From: Guptibacillus hwajinpoensis
Lineage (GTDB): Bacteria > Bacillota > Bacilli > Bacillales > Guptibacillaceae
Assembly: GCF_005144865.1 (NCBI RefSeq)
Contig: NZ_SWFM01000001.1
Coordinates: 1,116,001-1,180,000, forward strand
Reading direction: 5' to 3'
Length of the DNA stretch: 64,000 nucleotides
In this document: positions 43,141-50,876 of the stretch, piece by piece
Position numbering within the stretch: the stretch's first letter is position 1
Layout of the letters: each line of letters opens with the position of its first letter
The notes under the pieces: model-generated
Database searches by the model: none
The model's input: the letters and a program-made list of their open reading frames with translations, nothing else
What the model was told of the DNA's origin: nothing
Position numbers and translations under genes: made by a program

Positions 43141-43707
43141 CTAATCGTGCTTATTCGTCCATTCCTCTCTTAAAATAGCATAAAGATATTCACTTCCCCA
43201 TTCCCCTTTGAACCATATGTTCTTTAGAAAATGTCCTTCTCTTCTCATTCCAAGCCTCTCTAACAACTTTACGGACGGTTTGTTTCTAACATCCGTAATA
43301 GCAATAACTCGATGCTTTTTAAGAGCAGTAAATAAATAATCTACGAAACAATTTATTGCTTCAATCGCATATCCATTTCCCTGATAACGAGGCTCCAAAG
43401 TAAAACCGATTTCTACCTGCGCTGGATCATCGGTTAAGGGATGCATCACACAGTCACCAATTAGTTCATTTGTATCCTTTAATTCAATCGCAATCTGATA
43501 ATATTCACCTGGATTATTGAAGGACGCTTGCAACATTTCTTCTATGAACTTCATTCCCTGTTCTCTCGTGAAGTTCTCCCATGATTGGTACCTTGCGACG
43601 TTAGGATTCGCTCTGTATCGGACAAAGTTGTCCAAATCCAAAGCATGAAATGGCCTTAACCGTAACCGCGAGCTTTCCACGCCCTTAAATTTATTATGAA
43701 TCGTCAA
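43141..43707 (-). CDS. GNAT-family N-acetyltransferase (RimJ-like)
   Basis: 188 residues from TTG 43707 (GAGGTG 6 nt upstream). LRLRPFHALDLDNFVRYRANPNV, EIGFTLEPRYQGNGYAIEAI (the acetyl-CoA loop) and LLERLGMRREGHFLKNIWFKGEW place it in the RimJ/RimL branch acting on proteins or antibiotics. Acetyl-CoA donor; target unknown. Confidence 0.9.
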   Translation of the reverse strand: MTIHNKFKGVESSRLRLRPFHALDLDNFVRYRANPNVARYQSWENFTREQGMKFIEEMLQASFNNPGEYYQIAIELKDTNELIGDCVMHPLTDDPAQVEIGFTLEPRYQGNGYAIEAINCFVDYLFTALKKHRVIAITDVRNKPSVKLLERLGMRREGHFLKNIWFKGEWGSEYLYAILREEWTNKHD

Positions 43708-43732
43708 TACCTACACCTCTTCATTCAATAAG

Positions 43733-44059
43733 CTACTTTACCATTACAACTTCTTTCGTTTTAAAATCAACAGTATAGTAATCTTGAACTTTTATTTCTC
43801 CATTTACAGCTTCATAAGTTCTGATGATGTATTTGGTACCTTCCTCTTTCAAATAGTCAACGGTATACCGTTCTTTTTCTTCCGTGCTAAGCTCATTGTA
43901 AACCAAAACTTCAGCATCATCTTTTGAAAGTATATTTTTCTCTTCAGCCTCTTAATCGCTAACGGTTTTCCCCCCACTATCGGACTGGTTAGCAGCACAG
44001 GCAGCTAACTGACTTACTAAAAGACACATCACTAAGAAGAATAAAAAGTTGTTCTTCAA
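43733..44059 (-). pseudogene. Small lipoprotein gene interrupted by a single stop codon
   Basis: From TTG 44059 (AGGAAG 7 nt upstream) a lipoprotein signal ending LLVSQLAAC is followed by about 15 residues, then TAA at 43952-43954. The same frame continues without other stops for 72 codons (EAEEKNILSKDDAEVLVYNE to TVDFKTKEVVMVK). One base change separates it from an intact 108-residue protein, so inactivation is recent, or the base is a sequencing error. Function unknown. Confidence 0.7.
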
Positions 44060-44164
44060 AAGATTACTTCCTTTCCACTTTTCTTTACACCTCTATGTAA
44101 ACTCTACCTATCATTTTAATTGCCTCCACATTGGAGAAATAATCTTCTAACTAAAAAAAGAGGC

Positions 44165-44347
44165 TTATTCGCCCCCTCCACATCCTCCGCCATCTCCTCC
44201 AAAGCTATCACAGTTGTGCGAACTACTATACCCGCCTGAATGAAAAGTAGCATGATCTCCTCCACCAGAATGACCACGATTGTTTGTCTTTGATGCACCA
44301 ATGGCAAATAAGATAATAACGATCGGAATTAAAATGATTGCTGACAT
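44165..44347 (-). CDS. Small membrane protein with Gly/His/Ser/Cys-rich tail
   Basis: 60 residues from ATG 44347 (AGGGG 8 nt upstream). One N-terminal helix (SAIILIPIVIILFAIGASK), then a tail of Gly, His and Ser ending CDSFGGDGGGCGGGE. The tail could bind metal. This single-helix plus glycine-rich tail type is common and poorly described in Bacillaceae. Not recognised further. Confidence 0.6.
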   Translation of the reverse strand: MSAIILIPIVIILFAIGASKTNNRGHSGGGDHATFHSGGYSSSHNCDSFGGDGGGCGGGE

Positions 44348-44436
44348 TTTCATCACCCCTTTCTTACCTTTACGTATAAACCTCAGCTGAGGTTTCAAGA
44401 GTTCAGAAAATAAAGACAAGACGATCTGGTATTTCG

Positions 44437-44682
44437 AAAAGGTTCTTTTCTAAAAGATTGTTGCTTTTGAAAGAAGTTTTGTATAAAGATCCACACTTAG
44501 CTAATTGGAGCGGAAGGATGCTCGACTCCTGCGGGCTGCGGGACTAGCGGGACAGGTGAGACCCCACAGGCGCAATGTTTTTGTGCGCCGAGGAGGCTCA
44601 AGCGTCCCGCCCCAAGGAAAGCGGGTAGGAGCGGAAATCCCTCTCATTCTTATAGCAACAATGTTTACGAAAACAGCCTTCG
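44437..44682 (-). repeat. MITE-like 235-bp repeat family, full copy, inverted
   Basis: Runs from GGTTCTTTTCTAAAAGATTG to TTTACGAAAACAGCC. The core has small changes (GGGCTGCGGGACTAGCGGG, and AAGGAAAGCGGG in place of GCGGAAAGCGAG). Confidence 0.82.
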
Positions 44683-44721
44683 AGAAAAAGCTCAACAAAA
44701 CTTTAGTATTTTATCTAACGA

Positions 44722-45174
44722 TTACCATGAAGATACGCTTCTAAAAAAACGAATGACCATTCTTGGTATAGCCATGACAATCGTAATGACTACTTCAACG
44801 ATTATACTTTCTCTAATTTCAAGAAGAAGCTCTTTAAAGTAACCTGGTTCTTGTTTCTTTCCCAGCTGTGGTTTTGAATTAGATCGTTTCAAGTAAACAA
44901 TCGTACAAATGAAAGACAATGCTACAATTGCCATCCACAAATAAGTCGAAACAACGTCCCCACCAAGGCCATATGCATCCACGATATATCCTTCACAAAC
45001 AATCGTGAGTGAAGATAGAACTAGGCAGATAAAAAGAATACTAAAAAACGAGAATCGGTTCAGTAATTTTTTTTTGCTACGAAACAAAACCATAGCAAGG
45101 AGCGTGACTAGAAAAAAAATGATTACGATCAGCACAGGTCTAAGATAAATAAAATCCGGGTTTAAATTGTTCAA
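44722..45174 (-). CDS. Membrane protein of unknown function
   Basis: 150 residues from TTG 45174 (GGAGG 9 nt upstream). Three clear hydrophobic segments (about 12-32, 40-60 and 75-95) and a weaker amphipathic one near the end (IIVEVVITIVMAIPRMVIRF). Its 3' end lies close to the 235-bp repeat. Unknown family. Confidence 0.6.
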   Translation of the reverse strand: MNNLNPDFIYLRPVLIVIIFFLVTLLAMVLFRSKKKLLNRFSFFSILFICLVLSSLTIVCEGYIVDAYGLGGDVVSTYLWMAIVALSFICTIVYLKRSNSKPQLGKKQEPGYFKELLLEIRESIIVEVVITIVMAIPRMVIRFFRSVSSW

Positions 45175-45293
45175 TACACTCTTCCTCCAAAATCATGATA
45201 TACAGGTAAAACGATGATCATTCACACTTCAATAATACCATTTAACGGTAAATACAAATGAGGTTCTCCATAAAAAAAGTTAGAGTTGAAAAC

Positions 45294-45325
45294 ACAAAAA
45301 ACCACCATTCTTAAAAAGGCGGCTT
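45294..45325 (-). terminator. Terminator of the His/Gly/Tyr-repeat gene
   Basis: Minus strand: AAGCCGCC - TTTTTAAGAAT - GGTGGTTT with two G-U pairs, then TTTTGTGTT. Confidence 0.55.
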
Positions 45326-45355
45326 CTGATTCTATGAATGACGTTATTAGTAATC

Positions 45356-45571
45356 TTATGATCTGTGATAGCTGCTGTGGCCGTGGTGAAATCCGTAACC
45401 TGGATAATACCCTGTGTGACTATGATGATAACCATAGCCCGGGTAATAACTACCTTGACCGTGATGAAAACCATACCCTGGATAGTAACTAGTGTGACCA
45501 TGGTGAAATCCATATCCTGGATAATAGCCACCATGACCATGATGATAACCGTATCCAAACTGTCTTTGCAA
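45356..45571 (-). CDS. His/Gly/Tyr-rich tandem-repeat protein, likely spore coat (YeeK-like)
   Basis: 71 residues from TTG 45571 (GGGGAG 6 nt upstream). After MQRQFGYGYHHGHGG it is built of four near-identical 13-residue units of the form YYPGYGFHHGHTS, with the variants QGS, SHTG and HSS. This composition matches small Gly/Tyr/His-rich coat proteins of spores such as YeeK. The Tyr and His content suits cross-linking and metal binding. Structural role; unit number may vary between strains. Confidence 0.7.
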   Translation of the reverse strand: MQRQFGYGYHHGHGGYYPGYGFHHGHTSYYPGYGFHHGQGSYYPGYGYHHSHTGYYPGYGFHHGHSSYHRS

Positions 45572-45704
45572 ACAAATCTCCCCCTCTAATCCATTCACCA
45601 TAGTGTATGTGGCTGCATTTAGAGGGGTATAGGCGCTTGGACTACTTGGATATTTAGATTTATTACATAACTAGTTTCACTATAAAATTTCATAATTAAT
45701 TAAT

Positions 45705-45806
45705 CTATTCATTCCCCTTACTCTTTTTCTCCACTTCCATTAGCCACTCCTGAAACTCACCTTCACTCATTTCATCTGTTAAAGAAACAGCTTTCCTGGC
45801 ATACTA
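45705..45806 (-). pseudogene. C-terminal stub of a broken gene
   Basis: Minus-strand frame ARKAVSLTDEMSEGEFQEWL, then MEVEKKSKGNE and a stop, preceded by a stop codon and without a start. It looks like the acidic-helical end of a lost protein. The remaining part of the gap 45572-46137 shows only a hairpin at 45870-45898. Confidence 0.35.
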
Positions 45807-45869
45807 AATTAGATAAAAAGGATATTTAAACAATCGGGGCTTTGATTGAACACACCTGCTTATAAAAAA

Positions 45870-45898
45870 AACGGTTAGGGGTTACTGCCTCTAACCAT
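45870..45898 (-). terminator. Isolated hairpin
   Basis: GGTTAG / CTAACC with an inner pairing, preceded by eight A (a T-run on the minus strand). No intact gene precedes it closely; it may be left from a lost gene. Confidence 0.4.
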
Positions 45899-46137
45899 TC
45901 TTTGTATGGTTTTCTTGTTATTTGTATCGCTTATTAGACAACCATTCACTTGAACAATTGTAGCGAAAATTTCCTTACTCAAAATACCTTTAGCTTCCTT
46001 CTCATTCTTCTACAACAATTGAATATGTCCCTTCCTTCCATCATTATATTCCTATTTCAATAAACAAATTAAGACACCTACCGGTTAGATAAGTGTCCCA
46101 TTTTGTCTATTTAAAAGCTGCTTTACTGCTCCTTTTG

Positions 46138-46551
46138 TTATTTCTCTTTTGCACTTTCACACTCTTTACATGGAAAAACCTCACGAAGTTTTGCATCTCT
46201 TAGCCAAATTCCTCCCCAGGCTAAGATGGCTAAGTAGACTGGAAATAGTGTATGAGTAAACAATGGATTATCTAATCGAATATGCGTTGCGATTGCACCA
46301 CCGAAATAACCGGTTAATAACACTGCACCTAGAATGGAAGATCGAGGTAGTGCATAAAGAAGCGCAGATAGGAAGCCAAGGATACCAATCACCAATAGAT
46401 GATGTTCAGAATAACCGAGCGCTAATGTACCTTCTACAACCGAAGTAGGCTTATAAAATTTGGACATGCTATCAAGAATCATTAACAGAATAACAATACC
46501 GCTCATCAGTTTGGCAACCCAAATCCTACTTTTAGACATGGTGTTTTCCAT
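46138..46551 (-). CDS. DoxX-family membrane protein
   Basis: 137 residues from ATG 46551 (GAGGGGG 7 nt upstream). Four helices with SGIVILLMILDSMSKFYKP at the start and GAVLLTGYFGGAIATHIR in the third, as in the DoxX-like family. The C-terminal CKEC adds a CxxC after the last helix. Function in this family is poorly defined. Confidence 0.82.
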   Translation of the reverse strand: MENTMSKSRIWVAKLMSGIVILLMILDSMSKFYKPTSVVEGTLALGYSEHHLLVIGILGFLSALLYALPRSSILGAVLLTGYFGGAIATHIRLDNPLFTHTLFPVYLAILAWGGIWLRDAKLREVFPCKECESAKEK

Positions 46552-46711
46552 ATTTGTTCCCCCTCTTTCAGAGTAACGTATGACCTTACTTTCTATATAC
46601 ATACTTCCTTAGCAACGTCTTTATGTCTTGTAGAAGACCTACTTCACTTAAAGGAATAGCCTACTTCTGTGTAGAAAAAGATTTATATATGCAAAAAGGA
46701 GGGTCGAGTGG

Positions 46712-47176
46712 ATGGAGCAGCGTCATGATATTCTTTTCAATCAATTAGAAGACTTCAGAGGTTACCTGTTGAAAGTCGCAAATGTGAGTGAGGAAGAAGG
46801 AGAGTTTGTTCCGAAAGGTTTTAAGAATAATATCCGATGGAACCTCGGCCATGTTTATGTGGAACTATATATGTGGATTGAGACGTTAACGAAGGAAAAG
46901 GCTTCAATACCGCAGCATTTCAACGAATGGTTTGGATGGGGAAGTTCCCCAGAACACTTTACAGATGAAACGCCATCACTTGAAGATTTGAAGGTTTTAT
47001 TAAAGAGTCAACTATCTGATATTAAGAAAACCTATGGTGAACGATTAGAGGAAGTTTTTTCACCTACAGAAATGTGGGAGATGAGTACAATTGAACAAGT
47101 GCTGCGCTGGACAACTTTCCATGAGGGAATGCACCTTCAAGCAATCTTGGATATTAGAAAATGTATAAAAGCTTGA
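46712..47176 (+). CDS. DinB-family protein
   Basis: 154 residues from ATG 46712 (AGGAGGG 9 nt upstream). Four-helix bundle with histidines in IRWNLGHVYVELYMW and TTFHEGMHLQAI. Paralogue of the gene at 37461. Possibly a thiol-dependent transferase; substrate unknown. Stand-alone. Confidence 0.84.
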   Translation: MEQRHDILFNQLEDFRGYLLKVANVSEEEGEFVPKGFKNNIRWNLGHVYVELYMWIETLTKEKASIPQHFNEWFGWGSSPEHFTDETPSLEDLKVLLKSQLSDIKKTYGERLEEVFSPTEMWEMSTIEQVLRWTTFHEGMHLQAILDIRKCIKA

Positions 47177-47281
47177 AATGCAACTATTAGTAAACCCTTC
47201 CAAAATTAGAAATCACTTGTTTAGCATCTTTGGCAATATTCTAGTAGAATAAGAAGAATAATCAAAAGAAAGGGTGATGAC

Positions 47282-47842
47282 TTGCAGAGTAAAATGAATC
47301 AATTATTTGTAGATCAGAAGAGTGTTCATGTGTTGTATGCCTATAGTGACATGCAGAAATACATGGAACAGGTATTGAGTTATGTACAAGAAGGCGTGCT
47401 TGCTGGAGATTATGTTATTTTAATTGAAAACGAACCGCTTTACCGTATGATTTATAAAGGATTAAACGAACGGTTAACGGAAGAACAAATGAAGTTTGTT
47501 CACCGCGTAAATAGCTTTGATTTCTATTTTTCAAGTGGCAGTTATCATCCACCTGCAATTGAGGCTTACTTTAATAAAGTGGTACAGCCATATGTGGAAA
47601 ACAATATCTCTTTTCGATCTTGGGCACATGTTGAATGGGCTAGTATGGAGGAGCCACTCCATCTAATAGAAGATTTCGAGAAAATTGTAGACGGAGCTGT
47701 CAATCAATACTCGTTCCCATTAATTTGTGCGTACGATGGAGAAAGAATGCCAGACTATCTTGTTAAGATTCTGATGGAAACACACCCATATGTCCTTATG
47801 GAAGAGGATTTCATCGCTTCCGAACAATACCAATCAAGTTGA
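47282..47842 (+). CDS. MEDS-domain sensory protein
   Basis: 186 residues from TTG 47282 (AAGGGTG upstream). A single MEDS domain (the DcmR-type sensory domain of methanogens and methylotrophs): HVLYAYSDMQKYMEQVLSYVQEGVLAGDYVILIEN, SWAHVEWAS and SFPLICAYDGERMPDYLVKILMETHPYVLMEEDF. In other proteins it is joined to a regulator output; here it stands alone, so it may bind a ligand or act as an anti-regulator. Terminator follows. Confidence 0.82.
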   Translation: MQSKMNQLFVDQKSVHVLYAYSDMQKYMEQVLSYVQEGVLAGDYVILIENEPLYRMIYKGLNERLTEEQMKFVHRVNSFDFYFSSGSYHPPAIEAYFNKVVQPYVENNISFRSWAHVEWASMEEPLHLIEDFEKIVDGAVNQYSFPLICAYDGERMPDYLVKILMETHPYVLMEEDFIASEQYQSS

Positions 47843-47850
47843 TCAATATA

Positions 47851-47887
47851 AAAGACATGCTGATGCAAAAATCATAAGCATGTCTTT
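47851..47887. terminator. Terminator after the MEDS gene
   Basis: 11-bp stem AAAGACATGCT / AGCATGTCTTT around a 15-nt loop, followed by CTATGTT. Confidence 0.6.
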
Positions 47888-47928
47888 CTATGTTAAAGCT
47901 CTCTTAATTCTATTTTCCTTCTTTATAT

Positions 47929-48348
47929 CTAATCAACTAGACCGTTTCCTATGTATTGATTGCTTTCAATATCTGCGTAGACAACCAGATTATTTGTTGA
48001 TGAAATACTATTAGTCGGAAACGTGATGGCATACACTTCTCTAATTAAATCTAAGTTGATATCAGTTAAATTGCTAGATACTCTATGATCTGTCACCTTA
48101 ACTTTCGAGACATCCCCATCTTTCCATGTACCTTTAATAAACTCCTTTTGATCTGACGGTAACTGCTCCCAAACAACTTTCCGAATATCTTCTTCTGCAG
48201 TAACGCCTTTGTGATCACCTTGTTTTTGTGGAATGTTACTTCCTTCTTCACTTTGATTTGTACAGGCCATAACTCCTAGTAGCAGGAATGTAAAAAGGAG
48301 AAGTTGAGTTGTTATTTTGATAGTAAAACCTCCATAATGTTGCTGCAA
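47929..48348 (-). CDS. Small lipoprotein
   Basis: The open frame starts at TTG 48348 right after the upstream stop codon but with only a weak site. GGAGG at 48333-48329 sits 7 nt before ATC 48321, after which IKITTQLLLFTFLLLGVMAC forms a normal lipoprotein signal. So translation may begin at that ATC (about 130 residues). The mature part is acidic and soluble with no known domain. End of a five-gene group of small membrane proteins. Confidence 0.6.
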   Translation of the reverse strand: MQQHYGGFTIKITTQLLLFTFLLLGVMACTNQSEEGSNIPQKQGDHKGVTAEEDIRKVVWEQLPSDQKEFIKGTWKDGDVSKVKVTDHRVSSNLTDINLDLIREVYAITFPTNSISSTNNLVVYADIESNQYIGNGLVD

Positions 48349-48534
48349 TTATTTATTTTTTTCTTCTAACAGCTGTATAATCCGATCTAGCTTTTCATCG
48401 ATTGATTTATTACTTTTATTTTTCACATTGGAATTAATAAGCAATCTTCTTATATATAAAGTGAAAGATGCTACGCAAATAAGAATTACCATCATCACAG
48501 TGACAAACACGAAAACGGTATTGCCCGGTCCCAA
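48349..48534 (-). CDS. DUF4083-like small membrane protein
   Basis: 61 residues from TTG 48534 (GGGGGG 9 nt upstream). One helix (about 6-28), a basic stretch, then the short coiled segment DEKLDRIIQLLEEKNK found in DUF4083 and similar small proteins. Unknown role. Same run as its neighbours. Confidence 0.6.
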   Translation of the reverse strand: MGPGNTVFVFVTVMMVILICVASFTLYIRRLLINSNVKNKSNKSIDEKLDRIIQLLEEKNK

Positions 48535-48550
48535 AATATCATACCCCCCT

Positions 48551-48853
48551 TTACGTTAGTATTTTGTAAGAGTGATTGATAAACCCCCATATTATGATGG
48601 CAGCTGCTGCTATTGCAAACAGCAAATTTATGTACGCACTCTTTTGATGACCTTTCAAAAAGTCCTTTATCATGTGATTCAAGCATAGAAACATCCAAAA
48701 AAGCAATAAAAATAAACCACCAAGATAATCATTTAAGTGGTTATTGTCAAAGATCATCTGAAAAGCTCCAAGAATCATGAGGGCACAAAGTATGTTAAGT
48801 CCTATACTTACACTTTTTCCGAACCCTTTGCTTTTTGGATTAGCACCTTCCAT
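48551..48853 (-). CDS. Three-helix membrane protein
   Basis: 100 residues from ATG 48853. Hydrophobic segments at about 15-34, 43-60 and 75-92, with a basic loop (HMIKDFLKGHQKSAY). No family recognised. Spaced closely with the flanking small genes, so probably one transcription unit. Confidence 0.6.
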   Translation of the reverse strand: MEGANPKSKGFGKSVSIGLNILCALMILGAFQMIFDNNHLNDYLGGLFLLLFWMFLCLNHMIKDFLKGHQKSAYINLLFAIAAAAIIIWGFINHSYKILT

Positions 48854-48880
48854 TACCCCACACCCACTTTCTAGCCCTTC

Positions 48881-49156
48881 TTACATTTTATCGATACCTG
48901 AAATTACTACCCAAGATAATAATATGAAGACTGAAGAAACAATATTTAATAAAGCAATCGTTGTGGTAACTTGTTTAGATAAACTGATAACACCAATTAG
49001 TAAAGCTGAAGTCGGTATTAGTAACCAAATCAAATCTTGCAAGGTTTCATTATAAGATCCAATCATTCCGAGAATGTTTGTTAGAAACATAAGCAGCCAC
49101 AAACCTTGTAAAGCTAACGTTGCTTTAGAAAGCTTTAATATGTATTCCTTTGACAT
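48881..49156 (-). CDS. Three-helix membrane protein
   Basis: 91 residues from ATG 49156 (AGGGTGG 5 nt upstream; an in-frame GTG three codons earlier overlaps the site). Three hydrophobic segments (about 10-30, 40-58 and 66-86). Unknown. Confidence 0.55.
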   Translation of the reverse strand: MSKEYILKLSKATLALQGLWLLMFLTNILGMIGSYNETLQDLIWLLIPTSALLIGVISLSKQVTTTIALLNIVSSVFILLSWVVISGIDKM

Positions 49157-49168
49157 AATGCCCACCCT

Positions 49169-49351
49169 TCATCTCTTATTCGCTCTACGTTCAATAGCAA
49201 AATAAAACGTAGCGGTGACGAATAGAGTAGTTGAAAGGAAAAGCACATTCCCATTCCACTCTCCATTAAATATGGTCACGTTAACTAGAGTAGTTGTATG
49301 CATGATGAATAGTAAGATAAATAAAATTGTATAGGTTTTCAAATAGGTCAC
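49169..49351 (-). CDS. Two-helix membrane protein
   Basis: 60 residues from GTG 49351 (GAGG 8 nt upstream) or TTG 49342. Hydrophobic segments at about 7-24 and 35-52, ending ERRANKR. First gene of the small-protein group. Unknown. Confidence 0.5.
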   Translation of the reverse strand: MTYLKTYTILFILLFIMHTTTLVNVTIFNGEWNGNVLFLSTTLFVTATFYFAIERRANKR

Positions 49352-49432
49352 CTCTACTTCCTCAAAGTATTTAAGAATAATTCAATCAGCTTTATTACAT
49401 ATACGGATGAAAAAGGATTAAGTTTCCATATA

Positions 49433-49664
49433 TAGCTTGTTTCGTAGACTTTGTTGCTATAAGAGGAGTGATTGATTTCCGCTCCTACCCGCTTTCCGCG
49501 GGGCGGGCGCTGAGCCTCCTCGGCGCATAAAAACATTGCGCCTGTGGGGTCTCACCTGTCCCGCTTATCCCGCAGGAGTCGAGCACCCTTCCGCTCCAAT
49601 CAGCTAAGTGGGGTTCTCTATAGAAAAACCTTTTAAAAGCAATTATCTTTTAGAAACGAGCCAA
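49433..49664 (+). repeat. MITE-like 235-bp repeat family, full copy
   Basis: Ends TAGCTTGTTTCGTAGAC and GAAACGAGCCAAG are complementary (GCTTGTTTC / GAAACGAGC). Core lacks GGATGCTCG on the left but is otherwise intact. Confidence 0.83.
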
Positions 49665-49676
49665 GAATAAAACTAA

Positions 49677-50108
49677 CTAAGGCTTTCCTATTACAAGATA
49701 TGAAGTGAGGATCCCTTCTAATTCTTTAATCAACTTTGGTAAGTATGATTGATCTGAATCAAATTCAAATTGAAGAACTGCACCTGTCCCTATTGGATGG
49801 CAAGTTTCACAAGTCCACATTAATTTACCTAACAAATTCATCTTCCCTTCAATCTTCACAGCACCTTCCATGCTATCTAGAAGAGCCTTTCCTTTCATTT
49901 TTTCATCCATATCTTTTAACTGATTTTGAAAAGACAAGAACTCATCCGTTCTTAAGTCAGCGCAGAAATCTGCTTTATACCCTGGTATTTGAAGCGTGAC
50001 GTTTGAGAATACCCAATTTCCATCCCAATAATCTGTACGATCAGGATGGCTCCTGCCCATTACTTCAATTACGATTTTCATGTCGTCTCCTAAAAGATGT
50101 AACTTCAA
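49677..50108 (-). CDS. WapI-family immunity protein
   Basis: 143 residues from TTG 50108 (GGGGG 7 nt upstream). The sequence IVIEVMGRSHPDRTDYWDGNWVFSNVTLQIPGYKADF and DSDQSYLPKLIKELEGIL follows the WapI/YxxG-type immunity pattern (a small beta-rich protein). In Bacillus subtilis WapI neutralises the toxic tip of the contact-dependent toxin WapA. No WapA or other toxin gene is nearby, so it is an orphan. Contains CETC in the middle. Confidence 0.65.
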   Translation of the reverse strand: MKLHLLGDDMKIVIEVMGRSHPDRTDYWDGNWVFSNVTLQIPGYKADFCADLRTDEFLSFQNQLKDMDEKMKGKALLDSMEGAVKIEGKMNLLGKLMWTCETCHPIGTGAVLQFEFDSDQSYLPKLIKELEGILTSYLVIGKP

Positions 50109-50229
50109 GTTATTTCCCCCTATACAAACACCAATTATTTCAAAACATCAAAGTACGAGCAATACTTTTTTACATAAATATGGGAACTTACCTTAAGAAA
50201 GATAAGCTCCCGATTTTCTATATAAGTTC

Positions 50230-50745
50230 CTATCTCATTTTCGTCAGCGGAACTCCGAATACGATACACAGAAATATGATAAACAAAAATGAAAGAGCCC
50301 AAGTTAACAAGGGTTTCCGATAATGTAATCCAATCATAGAAAAAGTGACAATGTTAAACAGAATCGACCACCTTAACGACCAGTCATTTTCATAATTAAT
50401 ATAATCAACGAATAGAACGCCCACTTCTAAACCTGTAAAAATGATGACCCATAATAATAGCCTTAGTATTTTTCCCACTACCGTTTTTGGAAAGTTGGAT
50501 AGATACAATAGAACAACTGCAGGAAACTGTGTAAAAATAATCCACATATCTAAAAGAGTGTGATTTGGGAAGACACCACTCATATCATCCCATTCCCACG
50601 TAGGGTATTCATATGTAACCACATTAAATAGAACCGCATTTACAATCATATACAGCATTGTAGGATAGTACTTCTCCCAGTTTCTCCAGTCTGCATACCG
50701 CCAGGCAGCGAGAATAAATAATACCGTAACGATAATTGAAATCAT
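50230..50745 (-). CDS. CBO0543-like membrane protein
   Basis: 171 residues from ATG 50745 (AGAGGCG 6 nt upstream). Five helices with YPTMLYMIVNAVLFNVVTYEYPTWEW and HTLLDMWIIFTQFPAVVLLYL, as in the CBO0543 family. Distantly like the gene at 1837. Unknown role. Confidence 0.7.
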   Translation of the reverse strand: MISIIVTVLFILAAWRYADWRNWEKYYPTMLYMIVNAVLFNVVTYEYPTWEWDDMSGVFPNHTLLDMWIIFTQFPAVVLLYLSNFPKTVVGKILRLLLWVIIFTGLEVGVLFVDYINYENDWSLRWSILFNIVTFSMIGLHYRKPLLTWALSFLFIIFLCIVFGVPLTKMR

Positions 50746-50876
50746 ACTAATCGCCTCTTACATTAATAGTTCCTACTAGTATGTTCTAAAATTAAGTATT
50801 CAATAGTGGTTAATGTAGAGAATGATTTCAGTGCTTGAAGAAAGCTTTCTTTGTCCTTGATCGTAATCGTAATTTT

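Noticed and set aside
43952..43954. Recoding of the internal stop as selenocysteine or pyrrolysine
   Set aside because: The codon is TAA, not TGA or TAG, and no recoding structure is seen.
45280..45558. 92-codon minus-strand frame rich in Met, Val and Ile
   Set aside because: It is a shifted frame of the His/Gly/Tyr repeat gene; the repetitive DNA keeps all frames open.
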